The translations under genes and the position numbers were made by a program. DNA of 64,000 nt from contig NZ_JBDFMQ010000001.1 in assembly GCF_047238345.1 (NCBI RefSeq), positions 3,720,001 to 3,784,000 of the forward strand, read 5' to 3'. Origin of the DNA: Shouchella sp047238345 (GTDB lineage Bacteria; Bacillota; Bacilli; Bacillales; Bacillaceae_D). Positions 52,137 to 60,887 of the stretch are shown piece by piece (position 1 is the first letter of the stretch; each line of letters opens with the position of its first letter). Below the pieces are notes generated by a model. The model did not search any database. It saw only the letters and a program-made list of their open reading frames with translations, and was not told the origin of the DNA.

Positions 52137-53027
52137 TTAAATCGACAAATGTCCATTTGTTTCTAAAAGTTCCACCGCTTCTTCAGCAGATTGTTGAGTA
52201 ATATGTGTATAGCCACTAGTTGTTTGTAAATTTGCATGACCTAAGAGTTTTTGGATTGTTACAATATGGACCCCTTTATTAACTAAATTGGATGCAAATG
52301 AGTGTCTAAATGTGTGGCATGTAACATTTTTATTCCAATGAAGTTTGTTGGTAGCCTGCTTCAAGCACTTATTAACGTATCTATCTGTCAATCCACCTGA
52401 GCGAGTAAAAAACACTTTATTTTGTATGTGGTTCCTTTTAGTATAAGTCTCTAAAATGTCTTTTAAATGACCATTGATAGGTATAGTCCTACTTTTTCCG
52501 CCCTTACTATCGATGACTCTGGCTTTTTGAGATTCAAAATCAATATCAGTCATCGTAAGGTTTAAACATTCTGAGATTCTCATGCCTGTATAATAAAGAA
52601 CAAGAACAACTCCCCTAACTACCGTTGAATCAATTGAATTCAAGAGCTCGTTAATTTCATCTTCTGTCAAGAAAGGCCGTTCTGACTTCACAACTCTTTC
52701 TTTCATATGCTCTAACTGAATCGCTATATTTTCGTCTACAATTCCTACCTTGAATAAAAATTTCCAAACGGACCGCAACGTATTTTTTCGGCGATTTCTT
52801 GTGCTTACCATGCACTTCTTCTCAATAATAAGGAAACTTAAATATTCTTGTAAGTGATCAATCGTAATAGCGTTTATATCTGTTACGTGTGGGTATTTTA
52901 TCCCTAAGTAGTCCTTGAACTGTTCTATATCCTTCTTGTACTCGTGAACGGTTTTTGGCCTAAGTTTCTCCTCCGCACTTGCGAAGTAAACATTAAAAGC
53001 CTCTGAAATTAGTGTGTGCTCACCCAT
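52137..53027 (-). CDS. tyrosine recombinase (XerC/D-type integrase)
   Basis: A 296-residue phage-type integrase. The N-terminal SAM-like core-binding domain (about 1-90) is followed by the catalytic domain with YYTGMRISECLNL (first Arg), KGGKSRTIPI (Lys), CHTFRHSFAS (HxxR) and KLLGHANLQTTSGYTHIT (His and the nucleophile Tyr). All catalytic residues are present. Its start overlaps the end of the DUF927 gene by eight bases, so it is in the same transcript. Two unrelated recombinases side by side suggest a composite element. Confidence 0.93.
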   Translation of the reverse strand: MGEHTLISEAFNVYFASAEEKLRPKTVHEYKKDIEQFKDYLGIKYPHVTDINAITIDHLQEYLSFLIIEKKCMVSTRNRRKNTLRSVWKFLFKVGIVDENIAIQLEHMKERVVKSERPFLTEDEINELLNSIDSTVVRGVVLVLYYTGMRISECLNLTMTDIDFESQKARVIDSKGGKSRTIPINGHLKDILETYTKRNHIQNKVFFTRSGGLTDRYVNKCLKQATNKLHWNKNVTCHTFRHSFASNLVNKGVHIVTIQKLLGHANLQTTSGYTHITQQSAEEAVELLETNGHLSI

Positions 53028-54780
53028 TCAAAAGTACCTCCAAACTCCCACCATCTCTTTTCGATTCAACGAAAGGTCGTTTTTTAGGTTTACGGGGGTA
53101 AACACTATTAACTTTTTCACTATCAAGGCTTTCAACCAATTTATAATCCGATATATATTCATTCAAAAAATTATAATCATACCGCAGACAGATGGTATAA
53201 ACATCATTACCATCTATACGTGTTCGCTTCTTATTTTTGTTTTGATCGTGTATTAGAAACCCTTTTTCTTTCAAATCATTTAATAGAACGTCTACATTGG
53301 TAATACGTAATTCTTCCGCAAATTTTCTGTATGCGGACTCTAAGAGGAATATGCTCGTTTGAGAGCCTTTAATTGTTATTTTCCCAAAAACACTTTTGTT
53401 AGTTGTAGGCTTTTCGTTATTAATTTTAAAGTGCCCTACATACTCAATAATTTTTGCTTTTAAGTTTTGATGGAAAGATTCTGCCAGCTCTCTTTTGATT
53501 AACGAAGCTTGTTCTTGTTCCACTAGCAATCTTAATATTTCGCTAGTAGATAGTGAGAGTTGTAGCGAATCGTTAGCCAGTTTAGAAGCTAACAAAACAA
53601 AAGCAAATTTCCCAGCAATTCTCTCTCGATAATTTGAGGCGGGTAAGGCATCTACTAACTCTTTTTTACATTCATGTAGCATTTTATCTATCTTTGCTAA
53701 ACCTAACCTCATGATAGACTCTACAAATATTTTCCCTGCATGACCATAATTTTTTTGGATACCGGCATTTAATGCTTCTGCATGTTCCGCAGATTGGGTC
53801 CATGCAATATTGTTTAACTCAAATAGCCTTACACGCAGTCCAACATTCGCTTTAGTTTCCCTCAAGATTGAACTCTCACCCGTCAAGATAATGGTAGTTG
53901 CCCACATCAACACATCCTTCATCTCTGCCTCTTTATTTAATCGATTCTTCCCCTGATTATCGGCAATTTGGTACACGAACGTTGAAAGTTGATTAGTGGT
54001 CAATGTATGCATTGACGTTTCGTCTAGAACAATCGGTACACCATAGTTGTTAGCTACATGCTGTTCTAAAGCATTAGCAGTACCGTTAAAATTCTTAACA
54101 AGTCCTTTATTTGTTGGCCTCCCAAATGGCGAAACTGCTAATGCTGCAGCAGATGATTTCCCCATGGAACTGTTCCCGATGATATGGAACATCAACGAAT
54201 GATATGCACCGTCCATTTTCATGTCATAGAGGCCAATTAGCGGAGCAGACATTCCAATAGCAAGACTTAACTCCAATGGAGAATGCCCTTGAACATGAGA
54301 CCTCACAGTATCTAACCATCCAATTAAAGACCCATGTTCCTTTATATCCATCCTACCTTCGTAATTGGATTGAAAGTTTACTAAAGAAACCATCTCATTT
54401 AGCCTATACATTAAGTATTCCTCCAGCTCTACCCACCCAATATTACTATGTGAATGCGAAATCTTTGCATATTGTGCCGATTCCAAAAGACAGTTAAATA
54501 CATCATCTTGTGTGGTATTGCTAATATCTAGCCCTTTACTCATAAAGAATTCTAAATGACTTTTATGAAGTTTGCCTTGACTTATTTGAAGCGACTTCCA
54601 ATCTCCATAATTTTTATATCTCACTACGAATAAGATCGTATCCTTTTCAATGTTCGCAATAACCTTCTCTACATATGCTGGATTTGCTATTCTCTTTCGG
54701 TACGTTCCGCTCTTATTTTGCTTAATTTTATAAATTCCAGTATCTTCAATGTCAAAATTCAACAAGCTCATCTTATTCAT
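53020..54780 (-). CDS. DUF927-domain replication ATPase
   Basis: A 586-residue protein. The N-terminal 150 residues are mixed; the DUF927 helicase-like ATPase core has Walker A IGNSSMGKSSAA near 215, PIVLDETSM as Walker B-like strand near 275, TGESSILRETKANVG (sensor) and RVRLFELN. A winged-helix C-terminal region (about 450-560) follows. DUF927 proteins are the helicase-like (Cch-type) proteins of SCC and other integrative elements and probably help the excised DNA replicate. AAGGAGTG precedes the ATG. Confidence 0.85.
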   Translation of the reverse strand: MNKMSLLNFDIEDTGIYKIKQNKSGTYRKRIANPAYVEKVIANIEKDTILFVVRYKNYGDWKSLQISQGKLHKSHLEFFMSKGLDISNTTQDDVFNCLLESAQYAKISHSHSNIGWVELEEYLMYRLNEMVSLVNFQSNYEGRMDIKEHGSLIGWLDTVRSHVQGHSPLELSLAIGMSAPLIGLYDMKMDGAYHSLMFHIIGNSSMGKSSAAALAVSPFGRPTNKGLVKNFNGTANALEQHVANNYGVPIVLDETSMHTLTTNQLSTFVYQIADNQGKNRLNKEAEMKDVLMWATTIILTGESSILRETKANVGLRVRLFELNNIAWTQSAEHAEALNAGIQKNYGHAGKIFVESIMRLGLAKIDKMLHECKKELVDALPASNYRERIAGKFAFVLLASKLANDSLQLSLSTSEILRLLVEQEQASLIKRELAESFHQNLKAKIIEYVGHFKINNEKPTTNKSVFGKITIKGSQTSIFLLESAYRKFAEELRITNVDVLLNDLKEKGFLIHDQNKNKKRTRIDGNDVYTICLRYDYNFLNEYISDYKLVESLDSEKVNSVYPRKPKKRPFVESKRDGGSLEVLLNG

Positions 54781-54819
54781 TACTACACTCCTTTAATACA
54801 TTATAATAAAACAGAATAT

Positions 54820-55281
54820 TCAATCAAACATAAGGGGAGAGGGGGGGTTTTTATAGTGCTGTTCAATTATATTGCTCATTTCTTCTAATTCAGGCTCTAC
54901 TACTTTTTTTGTGAGTTCTTTGATAAATTCTTCATTCATAATAAGATAGGATTCATAGTTTTGGTACTTTACATCATCCAAGGTTAATCCCTCTAGATTT
55001 CCAAGATTAGTGTAATCATTTAATTGGCTTAATACGAATTCTTGTTCAACCAATACCGGTTCAGTCATCTCTCTTATGCTATAGCTAACATCATAGATTC
55101 TATTTAAGAAAATAATCAAATGACTTAATTTCATTGCTGAACTATGAATACGTTCAGTAGATTTAATTTCATTTGAAATAACACCTTGAATATCTTTTAT
55201 ACAAGATTGACATGCAGCCTCCAGATCTTCTTTAATAATCAAAGGATATTTAACAGTGTCTATTGGGCCATAATTCCTCAT
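54820..55281 (-). CDS. uncharacterised helical protein, 153 residues
   Basis: An acidic, wholly helical soluble protein (KYPLIIKEDLEAACQSCI; MKLSHLIIFLNRIYDV; LNDYTNLGNLEGLTLDDV) with no catalytic motif. It precedes the DUF927 gene on the same strand by 39 bases and is probably the first gene of the recombination/replication transcript. AGGAG stands before the ATG. No family recognised. Confidence 0.6.
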   Translation of the reverse strand: MRNYGPIDTVKYPLIIKEDLEAACQSCIKDIQGVISNEIKSTERIHSSAMKLSHLIIFLNRIYDVSYSIREMTEPVLVEQEFVLSQLNDYTNLGNLEGLTLDDVKYQNYESYLIMNEEFIKELTKKVVEPELEEMSNIIEQHYKNPPSPLMFD

Positions 55282-55555
55282 TTTTCATTTCTCCTCTTTA
55301 GCTGAATTTTGGTTACATGATTCATAGTACACCATAAAAAACCTAATGCAAGGCGCTTTAAACACACCTATTAATATCAGTATTAATATGATATTAGTAT
55401 ATGGTGTTTCTTTGTGATAAAATCAGTTTGACGCTGGTATTCCAGTTTAATAAGGTTATTAGAGCTATGTTCGACAGGAATTCCTTCCGCGAAGTATTTT
55501 TAAGGCCATGTATAAAGCAATTTGTGTAAAAATATAAAAAGACGGTGGTAAAATT

Positions 55556-56050
55556 ATGAGAAAAAGTGAAGAAGAAATAAAATTAAGACATGAGAAGATT
55601 GAAGAGATAATGTTTAAAAATGATGGAGCAATGACTCAAAATAAATTAATAGCTAGTTTACTGGAAGACAACATATCTATATCTCAACCAACAATTGCAA
55701 ATGATTTAAAAGAATTAGGGTACGTTTATGATAACTCTAACTCAGTTTACAAACGCTCTGAGAATAACTCTCCTTTTGCTTTATCAGAAATCTTTAAACA
55801 AGAGTTGAATCATTTAAACATTTCTTTCGACCTTAATTTCAATAAAATAGATCCAATTTTCATTAGAACTACAGATAATGATTATATTGAGTATCTTGAA
55901 AAGCGTATAAAAACATTTATATACCTTTCTATTAATGCTAAAGATACAGAGGATTACCATACGGTAAAAGGGTCCGGCTTATTAATCATCTATGTTTTTA
56001 ATAAAGAAGTTCATTCAAAGATAAAAAAAATATTAGGAAGTTTAATTTAG
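55556..56050 (+). CDS. ArgR-like regulator
   Basis: A 164-residue protein. The N-terminal 60 residues fit the winged helix of ArgR: LRHEKIEEIMFKNDGAMTQ then SISQPTIANDLKELGYVYD. The C-terminal part (about 85-164) has GSGLLIIYVFNKEVHSKI, which weakly resembles the ArgR oligomerisation domain but lacks the conserved arginine-binding Asp pair. It stands alone on the plus strand inside the mobile region and ends at a perfect palindrome, so it is more likely an element regulator or Xer accessory factor than the arginine repressor. Confidence 0.65.
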   Translation: MRKSEEEIKLRHEKIEEIMFKNDGAMTQNKLIASLLEDNISISQPTIANDLKELGYVYDNSNSVYKRSENNSPFALSEIFKQELNHLNISFDLNFNKIDPIFIRTTDNDYIEYLEKRIKTFIYLSINAKDTEDYHTVKGSGLLIIYVFNKEVHSKIKKILGSLI

Positions 56051-56074
56051 GTAAGTATCTAATGTTTTTAATTT

Positions 56075-56110
56075 TAATTGGGCTTGTCTTTTAAAAGACA
56101 AGCCCAATTA
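56075..56110. terminator. perfect 36-base palindrome, bidirectional terminator
   Basis: Two 18-base arms (56075-56092 and 56093-56110) with TAATTGGGCTTGTC on the left and its exact complement on the right. It lies between the convergent ArgR-like gene and the 99-residue gene and is flanked by A/T runs. Confidence 0.9.
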
Positions 56111-56119
56111 AAAGGATTT

Positions 56120-56419
56120 CTATATGCTTAGTTTTTTAACAACGGATAGGTTTCCATTCTTTGTGGCTATTAATAACAGCGGTATACTTTCCACCATCTC
56201 ATGAACTACACCTATTATCCATTCTTGGCCTTCTACAGTAACATTGCAGTAATCAACCCGCACCTCATCAGGAAAGTCATATGTCCATGCCTCTTCAATA
56301 GAGAGTTCTTCTTTTAGTAAATAGGTTGTTTCTTCTCCAACTTCTTCCTCCCTTACGTCTATACAGAACTCACCTTTCATGAAAATACAGAAATTCTCTG
56401 GACCAAAATACATTCCCAC
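56120..56419 (-). CDS. uncharacterised protein, 99 residues
   Basis: A small acidic, beta-rich soluble protein (NFCIFMKGEFCIDVREEEVG; YLLKEELSIEEAWTYDF; WIIGVVHEMVES). It begins directly after the RadC-like gene on the same strand (stop and start adjacent), and ends 10 bases from the palindromic terminator. The pairing with a RadC-like gene is common in mobile elements. Family unknown. Confidence 0.6.
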   Translation of the reverse strand: MGMYFGPENFCIFMKGEFCIDVREEEVGEETTYLLKEELSIEEAWTYDFPDEVRVDYCNVTVEGQEWIIGVVHEMVESIPLLLIATKNGNLSVVKKLSI

Positions 56420-56875
56420 TCACCTCATATACCCTTTATCATTTAACGACAAAAAAGAATCATCTCCAATAATGAGATGATCCAAAAAGCGTATTCCAAA
56501 AATGTCTGCTGCTTGTTTTAGCCTTTTCGTTACTGCAAGATCTTCTTTACTTGGGTCGGTGTCTCCTGACGGATGATTGTGAGCAACTATAAACGAGACT
56601 CCGTTACTTAAAATGACTGGTTTTAGGATTTCCCTAATGTGAATAACACTTGAATTAACCGTACCGACATGACATAAATTAATACTATTGACATTGTTCT
56701 TAGAATCAAGAGACATGACAATAAGTTTTTCTCTGTCTGCTCCTTCGTAAATGCCTTTTAAAGCTTTATAAACGTCTTTTGGTGACCCTAATACCTTTGG
56801 ACGATTAATTGCTAACGTTTCTTCTTTAACCAGTTTAATTGACACAAAGTTTAATGATAACTCCTCTTTATACAT
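56420..56875 (-). CDS. radC: RadC-like JAB-domain protein
   Basis: About 151 residues containing the RadC/MPN fold with the JAMM zinc motif in FIVAHNHPSGDTDPSKED (H-x-H ... S-x2-D) and IRFLDHLIIGDDSFLSL after it. It is shorter than chromosomal RadC (about 225 residues) because the N-terminal HhH domain is missing; short forms are typical of ICEs, SCC and phage islands, where the role is unknown. The ATG at 56875 has GGGGAG at good spacing; the longer frame to 56908 does not. Confidence 0.88.
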   Translation of the reverse strand: MYKEELSLNFVSIKLVKEETLAINRPKVLGSPKDVYKALKGIYEGADREKLIVMSLDSKNNVNSINLCHVGTVNSSVIHIREILKPVILSNGVSFIVAHNHPSGDTDPSKEDLAVTKRLKQAADIFGIRFLDHLIIGDDSFLSLNDKGYMR

Positions 56876-56908
56876 TTGCTCCCCTTTCTTGTAAGAGCCT
56901 AATTTCAA

Positions 56909-57474
56909 AGACTATCGCTCTTCCCATTTATTATATATGTTTCAATTATTGATCAAGACGGATAATTGTAGATTCTCCTAATTACCCTCTATTTTTTCAA
57001 AGAGAGCTATTGTCTTAAAGATAGTTGGTACTGAATTAAACTGTTTTCTGAACTATTAATATAGATTGTAAAATGTTTCTAGACCCTCTAGTATTTATAA
57101 ATCAAATCTGTTTAAATGATTTTTAAAAGTTATTTTATAAATCACCCATTCAGGATGATTTAGTCATTGCGCGGTGGGTAAGATTTCGTCGCTTCCATTT
57201 TAAAACGGACAATGATGAAAGTGTCTTAATGACTCCCCCTTTTTCTAGTATAATGAATCGACTAGACAGGTAGCGACCTGCTTTTAAGTCATGTGTATTA
57301 AACACCATTGTAATTAATTTCTAAAAAGTAGAAATTGTTAGCCGAGTATTTGTAAAAAAATAAGTGCATTACTTCTCTTTTTTTCTATAACTTTGTAAGA
57401 TTATTGTAGCTTATCAACAGATAACTTACCCTTTTTTCATCCTAATCTTTAAACAACTTGTAACTATATATAAG
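56909..57474. other. non-coding region between the mobile module and the nos-like operon
   Basis: About 565 bases. It contains a start-less open stretch on the minus strand (about 57163-57270, with SLSVLKWKRRNLTHRAMTKS), probably a gene remnant, and otherwise no supported gene. The right edge of the AT-rich accessory zone lies here. No attachment site could be recognised by eye. Confidence 0.35.
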
Positions 57475-57504
57475 AACAAGCCACAACTAATACGATGGCT
57501 TGTT
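57475..57504 (-). terminator. terminator of the nos-like operon
   Basis: AACAAGCCA (57475-57483) pairs with TGGCTTGTT (57496-57504), 12-base loop, 13 bases after the last gene of the operon. The T-run on the minus strand is moderate (CTTATATATA). Confidence 0.65.
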
Positions 57505-57516
57505 TATTAAATATGG

Positions 57517-58245
57517 TTACTTTTTACAACCTAACTCCTTTTCTGCGATCGTTTCATAGACAAACTGTTCTAAAGACCTTCCCTTCATTTCAGATTGTAA
57601 ATCATTTAAACTTGACTGAATTAGCAGGGATCCTTTCTGTAAAAAAAGAATCGAATCAGCTAGGTCTTCAACAAAGGAGAGCGTATGAGTTGATAAGATA
57701 ATCGTTTTGCCTTGCTCTTTAAGCTCTTCTACCATTTCCTTCATTCTTACGACCCAATAAGGGTCCAACCCATTGGTCGGTTCATCCATGAAGATTAAGG
57801 AAGATTGGCGTAAAAGACATTGGGCAAGGTTTAAGCGTTGCTGCATTCCTTTTGAATAGTGCTTAATCGGCGTTTTTAATTCGTTCTCCAATCCTACTTT
57901 CTCTAGCATCTCTTCTATTTCTCCTGATGGGTTTGCTGAAAGTTTTCCAAGAAAAGACAACATTTCACGAGCAGTAAGTGTATCTGGAAATGCAAGATGA
58001 TCAGGCATATAAGAAATACTCTTTTGAAAAAGAGCTAGTGACCCTTTCACTTCTTTTCCGTTAAACAAAAGTGTTCCTGCGCTAGGTGAAATCATCCCCG
58101 TTAGTAAGCTTAATAGAGACGTTTTGCCTGCACCATTACCACCACAAATAGCATTCACTGTCCCGCGCTTAAATGAGACATTAATTGGATGTAAGCGATT
58201 CTTTAATGCAAGTGAGTTTGCTTGTAATACAAGTTGTTCATTCAT
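57517..58245 (-). CDS. nosF: ABC transporter ATPase, NosF-like
   Basis: A 242-residue ATPase with Walker A GGNGAGKTS near residue 37, the degenerate signature YSKGMQQRL, Walker B SLIFMDEPTNGLDP and H-loop STHT. The K-G-M-Q-Q signature and the DEPTNGLDP form are usual in NosF/CcmA-like ATPases. With NosY it forms the exporter that supplies a sulfur species or copper-related help for Cu-site assembly in nitrous oxide reductase. Its start is exactly at the end of the NosY gene; it is the last gene of the operon. Confidence 0.85.
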   Translation of the reverse strand: MNEQLVLQANSLALKNRLHPINVSFKRGTVNAICGGNGAGKTSLLSLLTGMISPSAGTLLFNGKEVKGSLALFQKSISYMPDHLAFPDTLTAREMLSFLGKLSANPSGEIEEMLEKVGLENELKTPIKHYSKGMQQRLNLAQCLLRQSSLIFMDEPTNGLDPYWVVRMKEMVEELKEQGKTIILSTHTLSFVEDLADSILFLQKGSLLIQSSLNDLQSEMKGRSLEQFVYETIAEKELGCKK

Positions 58246-59061
58246 TTATGTTCTCCTCCGTAAGCGAAATAAACCAATTAGCACTGGGAGACTTATCCAA
58301 ACAACCGCACATCCAATAATAAGAATAATTCCTGACACAGATTGGACAAAAGCTGTAAACTGATAAAGCGAGGGTCCAAATACAACGCCTCCATCCATTA
58401 TCATAATAACTAGAACCCGTACGAGCTGGATTGGATTTAAAGCGACGACTAAGGTTAAACCCCATTCAAATACATGAGGAGGGATGGAGCGTATTAGAAA
58501 TAAAATCAAAAAATCGTAAAGCAAAACAAGGAACGCCCAACTCGCAAGCGCTATCGAAATGGCTTGAAAACGCGTTTTTGATAAAATACCAATACATGTA
58601 GCGAGCGGTGTAAGCAAGACAATTAAAGAAACTGAAAGCCCATAAAGAATAAGAAAATCTTTGATAGGTAACGTAGCTGCAAATAAAGCTGCAATCAGAG
58701 AGGCTAGTCCATAACCAAGGCTCAATACCGCAATAAGTACAAGGCTTAATGAAGAAACCCTAGCCAACAAAAGCACGAGCGGTGAGATCGGATAGGTTAG
58801 TACAAGAGACATCCACCCGCTTTCCTTTTCATTGGCATTATGAATCGAGCCTAGCAATAACACAAGTAAGGGGAGCAAGTACAGATTGACATTTAATAAA
58901 TGAATCACTGCTCGATTAAACCCATCATAGTATCCTTGAAAATCTGTACCTGTTATGAGATAGCTGCTGGCGATAAGACCAATTAACAAACTAAACCCAA
59001 TGAGCCATCGATTTCTAGCATACTGAATTAAATCGAAACGAATAAAATGAGTCCACTTCAT
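58246..59061 (-). CDS. nosY: ABC transporter permease, NosY-like
   Basis: A 271-residue membrane protein with six helices (about 20-38, 58-75, 100-125, 130-165, 170-195, 235-258). The pattern RNRWLIGFSLLIGLIASSYL and the segment NEKESGWMSLVLTYPISPLVLL match NosY and the related ABC-2 permeases. It pairs with the NosF-like ATPase; the four genes NosD, NosL, NosY and NosF are adjacent here in that order, as in known nos loci. Start and stop abut both neighbours with no gap. Confidence 0.82.
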   Translation of the reverse strand: MKWTHFIRFDLIQYARNRWLIGFSLLIGLIASSYLITGTDFQGYYDGFNRAVIHLLNVNLYLLPLLVLLLGSIHNANEKESGWMSLVLTYPISPLVLLLARVSSLSLVLIAVLSLGYGLASLIAALFAATLPIKDFLILYGLSVSLIVLLTPLATCIGILSKTRFQAISIALASWAFLVLLYDFLILFLIRSIPPHVFEWGLTLVVALNPIQLVRVLVIMIMDGGVVFGPSLYQFTAFVQSVSGIILIIGCAVVWISLPVLIGLFRLRRRT

Positions 59062-59514
59062 TTAGAAACTGTTCCAATCATGTGCTTCCAATTCATCGTA
59101 AAGTATGATTTCACCTGGTTCATACATCTCCACATATGACTCGGCTGCTTCTACTGTTGAGAAACTGATAACTCCATTACCCATGGGCGTAACAATATCT
59201 TTATGATAAACAAATGCCCCTTCTGTCATATCAAACCACTCCTGTGTGTCGTAACCATTTGCATAGGCTGTATGAAAAGTAGGAGCTAAGTCAGGATTTT
59301 CAATCATAAATTGAACAAGACAACCTATATCATCGAATTTTTCTGCGGTTCCATCTTCCATCACGATTTGAGTAGCTGCTTGAACATTATGAATGCCCAT
59401 GTTGCAGATGATGCATGTATCAACATCGTGAATATCATGAGCATCCGTTGAAACGTGATTGCACGCTGATAAAGCAAGCCCTAATAAAACGGTGGCGATC
59501 ATTCTTTTTTTCAT
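59062..59514 (-). CDS. nosL: NosL-family copper-binding lipoprotein
   Basis: A 150-residue lipoprotein: lipobox LSAC (Cys18), then TCIICNMGI with Cys34, Cys37 and Met39, the Cu(I) site of NosL, followed by the NosL fold (KFDDIGCLVQFM; WFDMTEGAFVYHKDI; MGNGVISFSTVEAAESYV). NosL delivers copper to NosZ in Gram-negative and Gram-positive denitrifiers. It lies between NosD and NosY, abutting NosY. A second NosL-like gene with a histidine-rich tail is two genes upstream. Confidence 0.9.
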   Translation of the reverse strand: MKKRMIATVLLGLALSACNHVSTDAHDIHDVDTCIICNMGIHNVQAATQIVMEDGTAEKFDDIGCLVQFMIENPDLAPTFHTAYANGYDTQEWFDMTEGAFVYHKDIVTPMGNGVISFSTVEAAESYVEMYEPGEIILYDELEAHDWNSF

Positions 59515-59522
59515 TTCTTTCC

Positions 59523-60887
59523 CTACTTTCGGACAAGAATTAGTAATAGTGAAGGAATGGAGAGTAGAAACATAGCGGAAATGAGGTAAAAAAGTGGTTC
59601 CGTTTCTCTCTCATCCTTTGTTCCTATGACAGCATTACCGGCCTCACTAAGTGGAAATCGATCGAGAATGGTTCCTCGTTCTGCTGGCAACCATTTTTCT
59701 GCAGCGGTCCATAGTGAAACACCTGGGCTTTCAAACAGAAATTGATTTTCCCTATTTCCTTCTAACAAACGGTCATAGAAGGATCTTGCTTCAAATGGAA
59801 CGCTGCTTATCTTGTTGTCATTCGTTGGCCTAAACAACTGCTCGTCCCAATAATTTCCTACCACTCCATCGTCAAGTGAGATAGAAGCAGACTGATTCCC
59901 ATAGGTTGATAGAATATTGCTAATGACGCGATTCTCGGAGAAAGTGAAGCCTTTATTTTCTTTCGACCACGTTAAAGCCATCTGATTACCCGTAATCAGA
60001 TTTTTTTTAATCGATGTGTCAATCGTGTCTTCAATGTAAACGCCAACATTGTTACGGGAAATCTCATTTTTTTCAATTGTAATGCCTTTGGAATTGTAGA
60101 TCATTACACCAAAGCCATTCCAATCATACTGATGATTAAATACATTTTCTTCAAAATGAGCGTTTTCCGCGTCCATAATCATCAAACCATTTACATTCTG
60201 CTCGAATTGGTTTCTTGTCCCATATACATTTGAACTAAACATCAGATGTGTCGCATAACGGGAATTTGTAACAACATTGTCTTCAATAACTGCACCAGAC
60301 AACGAATCTAAATAGAACCCATCTACGGCATTTGTGACGTGATTATCAGCTAAGAAGACATCATCTGAAGCATATAGTTCAACTGCGCCAAGACCATGAG
60401 CTCGTTGTTCCAAACCTTGCCCGTTGAACTCGTTACCTGTGATCGTCATTGACGGACTGTTGTTTCCACGGATACCAGACCCAATGAAGCGAAGGTGGTT
60501 GTCAACAAAAGTGAAATCAGCCGCGTCTTCAATTTGAACGACTGGCTCAGGCTCATTCGAGCGCATGTGACTGTTTGTTTCATGTTGTTGCTCAAATTGG
60601 AATCCAGATACACTTACCTCATCCCCAGTAATTCGAAGTAGACTCTCATCTTGGTTTCCTTGAATGAGCGTCCCCTCTTCAGCAATAAGCGTTAACGGTT
60701 TATTCACCTCTATTGGCTCATTGTAAACTCCAGCTTCAATGTAAATCGTTTCATAAGGATTCGCAATTTCTATTTTTTCATTAATGTCTGTAGCACCATA
60801 GACATTTGGGGATTTTACGAGAAAAACAAGTACTAGAGGAAACACAATAAAGATGCTTCTAATGACTATGGCTTTCCTCATCCTCAT
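59523..60887 (-). CDS. nosD: NosD-family copper-site maturation protein
   Basis: About 454 residues. Signal or anchor helix near the start (IFIVFPLVLVFLV), then a right-handed parallel beta-helix of about ten PbH1/CASH repeats (NNVGVYIEDTIDTSIKKN; FLADNHVTNAVDGFYLDS) and a C-terminal membrane helix with RK. NosD is needed for assembly of the Cu-S centre of nitrous oxide reductase together with NosFY. I chose the ATG at 60887 because AAGGAG stands before it; it lies inside the end of the preceding gene (29-base overlap), so the two are coupled. Confidence 0.9.
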   Translation of the reverse strand: MRMRKAIVIRSIFIVFPLVLVFLVKSPNVYGATDINEKIEIANPYETIYIEAGVYNEPIEVNKPLTLIAEEGTLIQGNQDESLLRITGDEVSVSGFQFEQQHETNSHMRSNEPEPVVQIEDAADFTFVDNHLRFIGSGIRGNNSPSMTITGNEFNGQGLEQRAHGLGAVELYASDDVFLADNHVTNAVDGFYLDSLSGAVIEDNVVTNSRYATHLMFSSNVYGTRNQFEQNVNGLMIMDAENAHFEENVFNHQYDWNGFGVMIYNSKGITIEKNEISRNNVGVYIEDTIDTSIKKNLITGNQMALTWSKENKGFTFSENRVISNILSTYGNQSASISLDDGVVGNYWDEQLFRPTNDNKISSVPFEARSFYDRLLEGNRENQFLFESPGVSLWTAAEKWLPAERGTILDRFPLSEAGNAVIGTKDERETEPLFYLISAMFLLSIPSLLLILVRK

